A DNA stretch of 64,000 bases from Enterobacter cancerogenus. Lineage in GTDB: Bacteria; Pseudomonadota; Gammaproteobacteria; Enterobacterales; Enterobacteriaceae. Under the pieces are notes generated by a model. That model did no database searches. It worked only from the letters and a program-made list of their open reading frames with translations, and was not told the DNA's origin. The DNA lies in the NCBI RefSeq assembly GCF_019047785.1, contig NZ_CP077290.1, forward strand, positions 3,410,001-3,474,000. The letters run 5' to 3'. The position numbers and the translations under genes were made by a program. This document shows, piece by piece, positions 30,054 to 38,797 of this stretch. Every line of letters begins with the position of its first letter. Positions within the stretch are counted from its first letter, which is position 1.

Positions 30054-30219
30054 AGTGCAATAAAACTCAACTTTTCCTCGTCTGGCTATCGTTATAAACC
30101 ACCTTTTTAAATTTTCTCAACTGCGGGTTTAGTTATCGTTCGCACCTGTGACCTGGCTAACATTTCTCCAGCTCGCGGATTCACTATGCTTTGCCGCAGT
30201 TGATTACGAGGGCGAAAGT
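30054..30219 (+). promoter_or_regulatory. divergent control region, AraC regulator/uronide operon
   Basis: Two motifs recur in the same order: CTCAACT at 30066-30072 and 30116-30122, and TATCGTT at 30087-30093 and 30134-30140. Such direct repeats suit an AraC-type protein. TATAAA (30093-30098) is a possible -10. No strong -35 is visible, as expected for an activated promoter. Confidence 0.45.
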
Positions 30220-32034
30220 ATGTGGGCGGCAAATCAGAAAACATCAAATCCGTTGTCTTCACGCCAGGACGTGGTGGCGTCTCTCAATGCCATGCTCGGC
30301 GCGCTGGATGCACAGTTTCCGGCGGGGCAGTCGCGTTTCTCACTCGGCGAGACCTGTGCGCATTACGCGACGGATATTGCGCAGATGGAAGGGCTGTCGC
30401 GCGCGCTGTGGGGGCTGTTTCCGCTGATGGCCTCCGGCGATGCCGCCCCGTTCAGCGACAAGTACATTGAGGCGATCCGGCTCGGCACCGATCCGCTCAG
30501 CGCTGGTTACTGGGGAGAAACCGCTCCCTACGATCAGCGTCTGGTGGAGATGGCGGCCTACGGACTGGGGCTTGCGCTGCTCGGGGAAAAACTCACCGAC
30601 CGCTTCAGCGAGCGCGAGGTCATGAACCTGCACGCGTGGCTCAACCAAATCACCGATGCGCAAATGCCGGACAGTAACTGGAACTACTTCGCCATCATGG
30701 TGCAGCTCGGCTTCAGGCGCGCCGGGTTGCCGTACGACCAGCAGGCTATCGATCGCCGTTTTGCGCTGATGGAGGCTTACTATTTAGGCGACGGCTGGTA
30801 TTCCGACGGCCCCGGTCGGCCAAAAGATTATTACATCTCAATGGCATTCCACTTCTACGGCCTGATTTACGCCACGCTCAGCGGTGATGAGGAGAGGGGG
30901 CAGATCCTGCGCGAGCGGTCGCGCCTGTTCGCCGAAGACTTTATCTACTGGTCCGCCGCCGACGGCGCGTCGGTGCCGTTTGGCCGCAGTCTGACCTACC
31001 GCTTCGCGATGGTCGCTTTCTGGAGCGCGGTGGCCTTTTCCGGGCTTGAAGTATTCACACCGGGCATTGTGAAGGGCATTGTGCTGCGCCATTTACGCTG
31101 GTGGCAGCAGCGGCCCATTGCCGATCGCGACGGCATTCTGACGCTCGGTTTTGCTTATCCCAACCTGGCGATGTGTGAGGACTACAACTCGCCGGGGTCG
31201 CCGTACTGGGCGCTGAAAACCTTTCTGATCCTGGCCCTGCCGGAGACGCATCCGTTCTGGCAGGCCGGGGAAACGCCGCTTCCCGCGCTGGCCGAAAAAC
31301 GCGTGCTCCCGCATGCGGCGCAGATCCTGATGCACGCGGACGAGTCGCAGCACGTCACCATGCTCACCGCCGGTCAGCTTGAGCTGAACAATTACGTCAA
31401 CACCGAGGCCAAATACACCAAATTCGCCTACTCCAGCCGCTTCGGCTTCACCCTTGAGCGCGGACGCTTTGGCCTGAAACACGCGGCGTGCGACTCCATG
31501 CTGCTGCTGGCCGACGGGGACGATTACTTTCGCGGTCGCCGGGCGTGTGATGCGGTGCGCGTCGATGAAAATTACCTCTACTCGCGCTGGTCTCCGTGGT
31601 GCGACGTGCATATCGACACCTGGCAAATCCCGTTCGGCGAATGGCATCTGCGTCTGCACCGCATTCACAGCGCGCGGAAACTGCAAACGGCGGAGGGCGG
31701 ATTTGCGGTGATGAAAACCGACCCTCAGATCCGCGATCGCGGCTGTTATCTGGCGGCCAGCAACGGCAGCAGCGTGATTGTCGATCTCTCTCCTGCGCTT
31801 ACGCGCCAGCCGGACAGCCTCGTCACGCCGCCTAACAGCAGCGTGATGTTTGCGGAGTGCGCCTCCATCCCCCTGCTCAAAACGGAACTCCCGCAAGGGG
31901 AAAGCTGGCTCTGTTGCGCCGTCTTCGCCAGCGAGCAACACCGGATTGCGGCGACGCCGCAGCTGACCATGACCCCTGACCAGGTCGTTATTCGCGACCC
32001 CGGAAGTGAACGCCAGCTGTCGTTCACCTTATAA
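30220..32034 (+). CDS. DUF2264 protein, probable uronide-processing enzyme
   Basis: This 604-residue protein belongs to the DUF2264 family, which has no firmly established reaction. The N-terminal part (about 15-370) is rich in Trp/Tyr and helical repeats (for example DSNWNYFAIMVQLGF and GDGWYSDGPGRPKDYY), suggesting an alpha/alpha barrel as in polysaccharide lyases and hydrolases. The rest looks beta-rich. No signal peptide is seen, so it is cytoplasmic. I chose the ATG at 30220 with GAGG eight bases upstream; an in-frame GTG at 30148 has no such site. It is the first gene of an operon with a LacY-type permease and a GH88 hydrolase, so it probably acts on the imported oligosaccharide. Confidence 0.82.
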   Translation: MWAANQKTSNPLSSRQDVVASLNAMLGALDAQFPAGQSRFSLGETCAHYATDIAQMEGLSRALWGLFPLMASGDAAPFSDKYIEAIRLGTDPLSAGYWGETAPYDQRLVEMAAYGLGLALLGEKLTDRFSEREVMNLHAWLNQITDAQMPDSNWNYFAIMVQLGFRRAGLPYDQQAIDRRFALMEAYYLGDGWYSDGPGRPKDYYISMAFHFYGLIYATLSGDEERGQILRERSRLFAEDFIYWSAADGASVPFGRSLTYRFAMVAFWSAVAFSGLEVFTPGIVKGIVLRHLRWWQQRPIADRDGILTLGFAYPNLAMCEDYNSPGSPYWALKTFLILALPETHPFWQAGETPLPALAEKRVLPHAAQILMHADESQHVTMLTAGQLELNNYVNTEAKYTKFAYSSRFGFTLERGRFGLKHAACDSMLLLADGDDYFRGRRACDAVRVDENYLYSRWSPWCDVHIDTWQIPFGEWHLRLHRIHSARKLQTAEGGFAVMKTDPQIRDRGCYLAASNGSSVIVDLSPALTRQPDSLVTPPNSSVMFAECASIPLLKTELPQGESWLCCAVFASEQHRIAATPQLTMTPDQVVIRDPGSERQLSFTL

Positions 32035-32066
32035 AACTCTGGCCCCTACTCGTTGGCGAGGATGCT

Positions 32067-33332
32067 ATGAAAAGACCATCTACAACAAACAGAACCGAAT
32101 ATTACAAAATCAGCAGTTTTATTTTTCTTTATTTCTTTACCTGGTCCGCCAGTATTGGCCTGCTGGCGATCTGGCTCGGGCAAAAAGCCAATCTTAGCGG
32201 GTCGGTCATTGGCACCGTCTTTGCGGTGAACGGTATTTTCTCGGTTATTCTGAAGCCGATCTACGGCTATATTCTCGATAAGATCGGCATGAGCAAATAC
32301 CTGCTCTATTTTGTGGTGGCAATGTCTGCCCTGATGGCACCGTTCTTTATCTACGTTTATCAGCCGCTATTAATGTCCAACACCATGCTGGGGATAATTA
32401 TTGGCGCGCTCTATTTGAGCTTTGCCTGGTATGCGGGCGTGGCGGCGTGCGAATCCTATTCCGACCGCTTCAGCCGTTTAAACGGCATGGAGTTTGGACA
32501 AATTCGCATGTGGGGCTCGCTCGGCTGGGCGGTGGCGTCCTCCTTCTCCGGTCTGCTGTTTAACCTCTCTCCGGCCTATAACTTTATTATGGGCAGCGTG
32601 GCGTCGGTGGTGATGCTGATTGTCCTGCTGAGCCTGAAAGTGAACACTAACTCCGTTCACGCAGGTGAGGTGCTGACCAAAGAAAAAATCGCGCCGTCGG
32701 ACGTGTACGCCCTGCTGCGGAATCGTAAATTCTGGGCCTTCTGCCTGTACGTGGCGGGTGTGGCGTGGATGATGTTTATTGCCGAGCAGCAATTCTCGCG
32801 CTATTTCGTGACCTTCTTCGACGATATTCAACAGGGTAACGCCGTCTTTGGCTATCTGGGGACCGTGCAGTCGGGAATGGAATTCGTGATGTATATGGTG
32901 ATCCCGCTGTTCGTTAATTTTATCGGCGCTAAACGCGGGCTGTTAATTGTCGGGCTGGTGGTCGGGGCGCGTCTGATTATTTCCGGGATGTGCGATTCAC
33001 ACCTGTTAATTTCCGTGCTTAAGCCGCTGTACGGGCTGGAAATCTGCCTGCTGCTGGTCTCCGTATTTAAATATATCGCCGAGCATTTCGACAAACGCGT
33101 AAATGCCACCATGTATTTGCTGGGCTATCAGGCGATGCTGTACGTCGGCAACGTGGTGGTGTCATCGCCTGCCGGCTATATGTATGACCGCATCGGCTTC
33201 GAGCAGACCTATATCATCATGGGCGCCACGGCGCTGACCTTTACCCTGATCTCTGCGTTTACCCTCTCCGCCTGCCAGAGCAAGTGGCGTGGGAGCCGTA
33301 CGCTGAACGTAGCCGAGCCCACTTCACGTTAA
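32067..33332 (+). CDS. LacY-family oligosaccharide:H+ symporter
   Basis: This is a 421-residue, twelve-helix major facilitator of the oligosaccharide:H+ symporter group, with recognisable LacY alignment. LacY-equivalent E129 (E126), R147 (R144), R302, K319 and E325 are present. H322 is tyrosine, E269 is replaced (S269, with E272 nearby), D240 is glutamate, and the D237/K358 charge pair is neutral at both positions. It likely imports a charged oligosaccharide, given its place between DUF2264 and GH88 genes. The RhiT/RhiN transporter-hydrolase pair described in Dickeya is a possible parallel. GAGGA precedes the ATG. Confidence 0.88.
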   Translation: MKRPSTTNRTEYYKISSFIFLYFFTWSASIGLLAIWLGQKANLSGSVIGTVFAVNGIFSVILKPIYGYILDKIGMSKYLLYFVVAMSALMAPFFIYVYQPLLMSNTMLGIIIGALYLSFAWYAGVAACESYSDRFSRLNGMEFGQIRMWGSLGWAVASSFSGLLFNLSPAYNFIMGSVASVVMLIVLLSLKVNTNSVHAGEVLTKEKIAPSDVYALLRNRKFWAFCLYVAGVAWMMFIAEQQFSRYFVTFFDDIQQGNAVFGYLGTVQSGMEFVMYMVIPLFVNFIGAKRGLLIVGLVVGARLIISGMCDSHLLISVLKPLYGLEICLLLVSVFKYIAEHFDKRVNATMYLLGYQAMLYVGNVVVSSPAGYMYDRIGFEQTYIIMGATALTFTLISAFTLSACQSKWRGSRTLNVAEPTSR

Positions 33333-33359
33333 TTATGCCGTCAAAGAAGGAACCGAAAT

Positions 33360-34547
33360 ATGTTAAGTCGTATCAAAGAGGAACGCCTGAACGCCATCGC
33401 CACGCCCGTCGATCCACGCGCGTTTAGCGATGAGCTGAGTTCGGCGCGCAGCCACGTCCTCGAGTTGATTAGCCGTCACGTAACCGAGTTCGGTGAGCAG
33501 TTCCCGGCGGAAACCTGTCAGGACGGTTTTTATCCGCTGACGGATAACGTGGAGTGGACCACCAGCTTCTGGACCGGGCAGCTGTGGCTGGCGTGGGAGA
33601 TGAGCGGCGAAGAAAAATTCCGCGCGCTGGCGGAAAAGCACGTGCGCTCGTTTGGCCTGCGCATCGCCGGGCGTAGCGACACCAATACCCACGATCTGGG
33701 CTTCCTCTATACGCTCTCCTGCGTAGCGGCCTGGCGGCTGACCGGCAACCGTGAAGCGCGCGGCTTCTCCCTGCTGGCGGCACAAGCGCTGCTGGAGCGT
33801 TTTCACGCGCGGGCGAAGATCGTCCAGGCGTGGGGCGATCTGACCGATCCCGAGCAGGCCGGGCGCATGATCATCGACTGCAACATGAACCTGCCGCTGC
33901 TCTACTGGGCGAGCGAACAAACCGGCGATCCGCGCTTCGCGGAGGCGGCAAAAGCCCACGTCATGCAGGCGGCGACCTATCTTATTCGCGACGATGCCTC
34001 GACGTTCCACACCTACTATATGGATGTCGTGACGGGCGCACCGCGCTACGGCAACACCCAGCAGGGCTACGCCGACGACTCCTGCTGGTCGCGCGGGCAG
34101 GCCTGGGGCATTTACGGCTTCCTGTTGAGCTACATCTATACCGGCGATGAGACGATGATCGGCCTGTCAAAACGGCTGGCAAACTACTTCCTTAACCGCC
34201 TGCCGGAAGACAACGTCTGCCACTGGGATCTGGCGCTGGTGGGCACCGACGCGCTGCGCGATTCATCATCGGCGGCGATTGCGGTGTGCGGCCTGCTGGA
34301 GCTGGTGAAACATCTGCCGGTTACGGACCCGGACCGGGAACGCTATCTGGAGTGGGCAAAAGGGATCATGTCCTCGCTAACGAAACACTATCTGATGGGC
34401 AAAGAAGAGAAGGGCAACGGGCTGCTGAAGCACTCGGTTTACCATCTGGCGAGCAACAAAGGGGTGGATGAGTGTGCAAGCTGGGGGGATTACTTCTACG
34501 TGGAAGCGCTGGTGCGGTTCACTCAGAGCTGGAAGCTGTACTGGTAA
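33360..34547 (+). CDS. unsaturated glucuronyl hydrolase-like enzyme (GH88)
   Basis: This 395-residue cytoplasmic protein has the alpha/alpha-barrel signature of the GH88/GH105 clan. The two conserved aspartates are D112 (THDLGFLY) and D173 (IIDCNMNLPLLYWA). The later GYADDSCWSRGQAWGIYGF stretch is typical of GH88 rather than of GH105 (YteR/RhiN type). Such enzymes hydrate the 4,5-double bond at the non-reducing end of lyase-made disaccharides, releasing 5-keto-4-deoxyuronate. It ends the operon begun by the DUF2264 gene. No polysaccharide lyase is in the window, so the substrate may be supplied by other organisms or other loci. AAGGAA supports the ATG. Confidence 0.87.
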   Translation: MLSRIKEERLNAIATPVDPRAFSDELSSARSHVLELISRHVTEFGEQFPAETCQDGFYPLTDNVEWTTSFWTGQLWLAWEMSGEEKFRALAEKHVRSFGLRIAGRSDTNTHDLGFLYTLSCVAAWRLTGNREARGFSLLAAQALLERFHARAKIVQAWGDLTDPEQAGRMIIDCNMNLPLLYWASEQTGDPRFAEAAKAHVMQAATYLIRDDASTFHTYYMDVVTGAPRYGNTQQGYADDSCWSRGQAWGIYGFLLSYIYTGDETMIGLSKRLANYFLNRLPEDNVCHWDLALVGTDALRDSSSAAIAVCGLLELVKHLPVTDPDRERYLEWAKGIMSSLTKHYLMGKEEKGNGLLKHSVYHLASNKGVDECASWGDYFYVEALVRFTQSWKLYW

Positions 34548-34562
34548 AAATGCCGGGGCGGA

Positions 34563-35090
34563 TCACCACCCCAGCACGTCGGAAATCGCCCTGCGATAGG
34601 GCGTACTGATTTGCGCCGGTACGCGACGGAAGTAGTCCTGCGCATGGGTGCGCGTCTCACCGCTAAGGCTGTCCAGATAGGCAATTGCCTCGTCAACGGT
34701 GAGGACGCGGCCTTCCAGGCTCGCGCTGCGGGGCGGCAGCCCGGTCCAGATGAGGGCATCGATGCCCTTTTCCGCTGCCCACGTCGAGAGGACACCGGTA
34801 CTGCGTCCGGCAATCAGCAGGGAGCCGATACCGTCGCAGCGCGACTGCGGAATGGCCTCCCGCTTGCGCAGCGCGTCACAGGCCTGGCTTAGCGAATTCA
34901 CGCTGAGCCAGGCCCATAGCACCGGTACCGCAGGGGCATTCATGCAGAGGGCGGTCGCCAGCTCACCGCCGTCGCTGACCCGGCAAAACTCGACGGGCAG
35001 AGACGGCCCGTCAGGTTGCCACTCACCGGCGACGGGCAGCGGGCCGTACTTCCAGATTAACGAACCCCAGCCAAGGCAGGCTATCTTCAT
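34563..35090 (-). CDS. uncharacterised protein, possible gamma-glutamylcyclotransferase-like fold
   Basis: I do not recognise a named gene. The 175-residue product opens with MKIACLGWGSLIW, which resembles the substrate-binding YGSL loop of gamma-glutamylcyclotransferase-like proteins. No signal peptide or membrane segment is visible. It starts 20 bases after the Kbp-like gene on the same strand, so the two may be co-transcribed, and it converges on the GH88 gene with a 15-base gap. The ribosome site is weak. The cyclotransferase link rests on one short motif and is tentative. Confidence 0.7.
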   Translation of the reverse strand: MKIACLGWGSLIWKYGPLPVAGEWQPDGPSLPVEFCRVSDGGELATALCMNAPAVPVLWAWLSVNSLSQACDALRKREAIPQSRCDGIGSLLIAGRSTGVLSTWAAEKGIDALIWTGLPPRSASLEGRVLTVDEAIAYLDSLSGETRTHAQDYFRRVPAQISTPYRRAISDVLGW

Positions 35091-35110
35091 CCGTTCGCGT
35101 TCCGTTGCTA

Positions 35111-35551
35111 TCAGGCTTTAGGAATACGCAGCGTCTGTCCGGGATAGATTTTATCCGGGCTGGAGAGCATCGGGCGGTTAGCTTCGAAAATCTTGTTGTA
35201 CTGGTTGGCATCGCCGTACACGGTTTTGGAGATGGCGCTCAGGGTATCGCCGGATTTAACCGTGTAGTAGGTGGCTTCGTCTTTGGCATCGGTCGCGGTG
35301 ATGTTGTTTTCCACTTCGCTCACGCCCGCGATGTTCCCGACGGCAACCTGGATTTTTTCTTTCTGCTCCTGCGTCAGCCCATCGCCGGTCACGCTGGCTT
35401 TGCCATCGGTGACGTTAACCTGGACCTTATCCGAGCCGGGAATATTCAGTTTCTTGAGGTGTTCGGCGATTTTGTCGCCCTGACCTTTGTGGTCGGTCAG
35501 GTTGTCCCACAGTTTTTCGCCTGCTTCTTTTACGAAATTAAAAAGACCCAT
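35111..35551 (-). CDS. kbp: BON-LysM potassium-binding protein (Kbp/YgaU-like)
   Basis: This 146-residue protein is homologous to E. coli Kbp (YgaU), a cytoplasmic K+ sensor. It has a BON domain (about 20-90) and a LysM domain (about 96-145) with the conserved [14 protein letters not shown] start. The N-terminus [16 protein letters not shown] matches Kbp. AGGAGG gives a strong ribosome site. In E. coli kbp is located elsewhere, so this is either a moved ortholog or a second copy; the window cannot tell which. It heads a two-gene unit with the cyclotransferase-like gene. Confidence 0.88.
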   Translation of the reverse strand: MGLFNFVKEAGEKLWDNLTDHKGQGDKIAEHLKKLNIPGSDKVQVNVTDGKASVTGDGLTQEQKEKIQVAVGNIAGVSEVENNITATDAKDEATYYTVKSGDTLSAISKTVYGDANQYNKIFEANRPMLSSPDKIYPGQTLRIPKA

Positions 35552-35604
35552 TCCATCCTCCTGTTAAACATGAAGTCAGAATAAGCATAGCAGGTCACAG
35601 AAAT

Positions 35605-35628
35605 TTCCCTCTCCGAAAGGAGAGGGAA
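35605..35628. repeat. CCCTCTCC-type palindrome with GAAA loop
   Basis: A perfect ten-pair stem, TTCCCTCTCC with GGAGAGGGAA, closes a GAAA tetraloop. It begins 7 bases after the ygiN stop on the minus strand and probably serves as its 3' end structure. Confidence 0.8.
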
Positions 35629-35635
35629 GGAAGGA

Positions 35636-35950
35636 TCAGACGCCCTGCTCCAGAATACGGATATGGGTGTCGAGCACGTTCCCTTTCACCGCGTCGCTCC
35701 ACGTTTTCATGTGCGCGGTCTGCAGGTGTGCTTCAAGGTGCGCCACGGTTTCCCACTGCTCAACCATGATGATGGAGTCCGGCGCGGTGGCCTGGAAGCT
35801 GGCGTCGGTGGCGGCATCAATCATCGGCGCATAGCCGTGGCAGCCTTCTTCTTTCAGCACGGTTGGGATAATTTTTGCAAACTCATCCAGCACCGCCTGA
35901 CGGTGATGTTGGCCTGGACGCGTACGAATTTCTGCAATTACGGTAAGCAT
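35636..35950 (-). CDS. ygiN: quinol monooxygenase YgiN
   Basis: YgiN is a 104-residue ABM-type monooxygenase (dimeric ferredoxin-like fold) that oxidises menadiol and related quinols. With MdaB it is proposed to form a quinone redox cycle. The sequence starts MLTVIAEIRTRPGQHHR, as in E. coli. I chose the ATG at 35950 with AGGAG eight bases upstream over longer in-frame starts. It follows mdaB by 28 bases on the same strand. Confidence 0.95.
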   Translation of the reverse strand: MLTVIAEIRTRPGQHHRQAVLDEFAKIIPTVLKEEGCHGYAPMIDAATDASFQATAPDSIIMVEQWETVAHLEAHLQTAHMKTWSDAVKGNVLDTHIRILEQGV

Positions 35951-35978
35951 ATCGTTTCTCCTGATGTCAGGCTTCCAG

Positions 35979-36560
35979 TTAACCAAAAATCTCCGCGAGA
36001 TGCTTGCGATATTCTGCGATATAGCGTGGGACATCAGGCATTTTAATCACGTCATTGACGATAAAGGTCGGCAATGGGGTCATGCCCAGGAACTGATTGG
36101 CCTTGTGGAATGGCAAATATTCGCCGTCTACGCCCACGCCTTCAAAGAACTGATCTTTCTCGGTAAAGGCCTCAATTGGTGCGTTCCAGGTCAGGGAGAG
36201 CATGTATTTTTTCCCCTGGATCAGGCCGCCTGATCCGTACTTTTTAGACGCATCAGAGCGGGTACGACCGTCGCTGGCATACAGGGAGCCGTGGCCTTCG
36301 GTGAACACGTCGTCCATGTATTTTTTCACGGTCCACGGTGCACCCATCCACCAGCCCGGCATCTGCCAGATGATGGTATCGGCCCACAGGAAGTTCTGCA
36401 CTTCTGCTTTAACATCGTAATCGCCGTCCGCGCGCACCACCCTGACATCATGCCCGGCGTCGCGCAGGAAACCGTCCGCGACCTCGGTCAGGGTGTCATT
36501 CAACTGGCCTTTAGAGTGCGCGAATTCTTTCGCGCCGTTGATAATCAGAATATTGCTCAT
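35979..36560 (-). CDS. mdaB: NADPH:quinone oxidoreductase MdaB
   Basis: MdaB is a flavodoxin-fold FAD enzyme that reduces quinones by two electrons with NADPH, protecting against redox cycling. The 193 residues equal the E. coli length; the N-terminal ILIINGAKEFAHSKG flavin phosphate loop and the middle WQMPGWWMGAPW stretch are intact. GAGGA lies before the ATG. mdaB and ygiN form a two-gene operon; mdaB is known in E. coli to respond to QseBC, whose genes lie directly upstream. Confidence 0.96.
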   Translation of the reverse strand: MSNILIINGAKEFAHSKGQLNDTLTEVADGFLRDAGHDVRVVRADGDYDVKAEVQNFLWADTIIWQMPGWWMGAPWTVKKYMDDVFTEGHGSLYASDGRTRSDASKKYGSGGLIQGKKYMLSLTWNAPIEAFTEKDQFFEGVGVDGEYLPFHKANQFLGMTPLPTFIVNDVIKMPDVPRYIAEYRKHLAEIFG

Positions 36561-36664
36561 TATTTGTCCTCGACGATGAGAGTATGCCGGACAGTCTACG
36601 CGCGAGAACGGGGCGGTAAAATAGGCAAAATGTGCAAAGTCTTTTGCTGCTCAGGCAATAATCC

Positions 36665-38002
36665 CTACCAGCTTACGGTGACGTCAAGACCACTCTCGGC
36701 ACCATTGGCCAGCGATACGCGCATTCCGTGCAGGGTGGCGATACGTTTAACAATCGATAGCCCCAGGCCGCTGCCGGTCTCATCCTGTCCCGGCGGGCGA
36801 TAGAAGCGCTCGCCGACGCGGGCTAAGGCGTCGGGGGCAATACCCGAGCCGTTGTCGCGCACGCTGAAGCTGCGGGCGTTAAGGGTCACGTCCACCACGC
36901 TGCCGCGCGGGCTGTAGCGGATAGCGTTATCCAGCAGGTTGCGCACCAGGAGGCTGAGCAGGAGTTGCTGGCCGGTACGCGTTGCCTGCGGCGCATTGAT
37001 GTTCAGCCGAATATCAATCCCCGCCTGTTGAGCCGGATGATAGATGTCCATCACGGCGGACTGGAGTAAATCGGCCAGCGCAAGGGGTTCGATATTGTCG
37101 AGGTTATCCAGCGAATCCAGACGCGACAGCGTAAGAAGCTGATCCACCAGCCGGGATGCCCGATCAATGCCGGCATGCATCTGCGCCAGGGCTTTGGCCT
37201 GCGCCTGCGGATCGTCGAGGTACAGCTGCGCCACATCCGTTTGCACCTTCAGCGCGGCCAGCGGGCTACGTAGTTCGTGGGCGGCATCCGACGTGAAGCG
37301 GCGCTCCCGGGACATCATCTCCTGGGTGCGCGTGAAGAGATGATTCAGCGAGTCGAGCAGCGGGCGGACTTCCGCAGGGACACCCTGCGTCGACAGCGTA
37401 TCGGTGGCATCCGGCGAGCGCGATCGCAGGGTCTGCGCCAGCTTTTTCAGCGGCTTAAGCTCACGGCTCAGCATGACAATCAGCAGAAGCAGCATCACCG
37501 GGAGCGCCACCAGCCACGGCGTGAGCTGCGAGCTGACTACGTCCAGCGCCATCTCCTGGCGGTACTCGGCTTCCTGCCCGACCACCACCCGGTATTTACC
37601 GTCCGGCGAGGTTAGCCACACAAAGCGCCACGCGTCGTTATCATCTTTCAGGCGGCCATCGTCAAATCCGTCGCGGCGGTAGTGATACGGAATATCGCGT
37701 CCGTTTTCGCCGTCGTTGAGGATCATATCGCCGTCGGCGCTAAAGATGGCGAACGCCAGCGCGTCGTCGTCCAGACGACCGTGCTTCACTTTTTTGGGGA
37801 TGTCGCGCATCCGTTCGGGGGCGCGGACTTCATCCAGATCCATCGTCAGCAGCCGTTTGGCAAACAGCATCTGCTGGGTATCAAACAGCTTATCGAGCTT
37901 GTGGGTGGTTTGCTGCCAGGCGACAAGGCTGGCGGCGAACCAGGCGGCCAGCGAGAGCAGCAGGAACAGTAGCGTCAGGCGTAGCTTCAGACTCAGTTTC
38001 AT
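36665..38002 (-). CDS. qseC: sensor histidine kinase QseC
   Basis: QseC is an inner-membrane two-component sensor reported to respond to autoinducer-3 and host catecholamines and to control QseB. The 445 residues include two transmembrane helices (about 10-29 and 161-179) around a periplasmic domain, the phospho-acceptor H242 in [10 protein letters not shown], and an ATPase with [17 protein letters not shown] and GSGLGLSIV. The ATG overlaps the qseB stop by four bases (ATGA). Its length is within a few residues of E. coli. Confidence 0.96.
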   Translation of the reverse strand: MKLSLKLRLTLLFLLLSLAAWFAASLVAWQQTTHKLDKLFDTQQMLFAKRLLTMDLDEVRAPERMRDIPKKVKHGRLDDDALAFAIFSADGDMILNDGENGRDIPYHYRRDGFDDGRLKDDNDAWRFVWLTSPDGKYRVVVGQEAEYRQEMALDVVSSQLTPWLVALPVMLLLLIVMLSRELKPLKKLAQTLRSRSPDATDTLSTQGVPAEVRPLLDSLNHLFTRTQEMMSRERRFTSDAAHELRSPLAALKVQTDVAQLYLDDPQAQAKALAQMHAGIDRASRLVDQLLTLSRLDSLDNLDNIEPLALADLLQSAVMDIYHPAQQAGIDIRLNINAPQATRTGQQLLLSLLVRNLLDNAIRYSPRGSVVDVTLNARSFSVRDNGSGIAPDALARVGERFYRPPGQDETGSGLGLSIVKRIATLHGMRVSLANGAESGLDVTVSW

Positions 38003-38658
38003 GCGTCACCCAGGGTATAACCGATGCCGTGCACGGTGCGGATAAACTCGCTCCCAAGCTTGCGGCGCAGGTGATGAACATGCACTTCCACCGCGTTGCT
38101 GGAGACGTCGTCATCCCAGTTATACAGTTTTTCTTCAATGTGTTTGCGCGGCAGAACCCGGCCCGCGTTGCGCATTAACAGCTCAAGGAGCGCAAACTCT
38201 TTCGGTTTAAGCACCAGCGTGTCGCCGTCAAGCGTCGCCACCAGGCTGACCGGATCGAGCATGACCTTACCGTGGCGCAGTTCGCTGCGCGTCTGGCCGT
38301 GGCTGCGGCGCACCAGCGCTTCAAGGCGGGCCGCCACTTCGATCAGGGCGAACGGCTTACACAGATAATCATCCGCCCCCAGACGCAGCCCTTCGACGCG
38401 CTGGTTAAGCGCATCCCGCGCCGTCAGGATCAGCACCGGCTCGCTGCGGCCGCTTTCGCGCCACGCGCGTAGCATCTCCAGACCGTCGATTTCCGGCAGG
38501 GTGAGATCCAGCACCACGGCGTCGTACGGGGCGCTGTAGAGCGCCGCCTGGCCGGTTTTCCCGTCGGTAAACCAGTCCACGCTAAAGCCCAGTTTGCTTA
38601 AGCCCGTCTTAATGCCGTCGCCGATTAACTTGTCGTCTTCTACCAGTAAAATGCGCAT
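37999..38658 (-). CDS. qseB: response regulator QseB
   Basis: QseB is an OmpR/PhoB-type regulator of 219 residues, the E. coli length. The receiver has the acidic pocket E7/D8/D9, phospho-acceptor D51 (VVLDLTLP) and K in LCKPF. The C-terminal winged helix includes [15 protein letters not shown] and the recognition helix [13 protein letters not shown]. It is the first gene of qseBC and is divergent from ygiW, across a region with a tandem TTAAG box that QseB probably binds. Confidence 0.97.
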   Translation of the reverse strand: MRILLVEDDKLIGDGIKTGLSKLGFSVDWFTDGKTGQAALYSAPYDAVVLDLTLPEIDGLEMLRAWRESGRSEPVLILTARDALNQRVEGLRLGADDYLCKPFALIEVAARLEALVRRSHGQTRSELRHGKVMLDPVSLVATLDGDTLVLKPKEFALLELLMRNAGRVLPRKHIEEKLYNWDDDVSSNAVEVHVHHLRRKLGSEFIRTVHGIGYTLGDA

Positions 38659-38730
38659 GTTCCCTCCATGATGCAGCCAGTAAACCCGTTGCGCCCGGGC
38701 GCTGTACAGTAAAAATAAATAAATTTTTCC

Positions 38731-38747
38731 CTTAAGAAGTTGTTAAG
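38731..38747. promoter_or_regulatory. QseB/PmrA-type tandem box between qseB and ygiW
   Basis: CTTAAG-N5-GTTAAG (38731-38747) fits the YTTAAK-N5-YTTAAK pattern of PmrA-like regulators with one mismatch. QseB is of this class and is known to autoregulate qseBC. An AT-rich run towards qseB and TTTAAT (38758-38763) towards ygiW are possible -10 elements. Confidence 0.65.
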
Positions 38748-38797
38748 GATTACCCTGTTTAATGGATTGCGAAACAACATTAAAGGGAGAGATAAAG

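Noticed and set aside
33360..34547. GH105 (YteR/RhiN-type) assignment of the hydrolase
   Set aside because: The DDSCWSRGQAWGIYGF-type segment and spacing of D112/D173 fit GH88 better; GH105 remains possible because the two families share a fold.
22363..35635. Prophage or integrative element
   Set aside because: No integrase, tRNA attachment site, capsid, plasmid or transposase gene was seen in the block.
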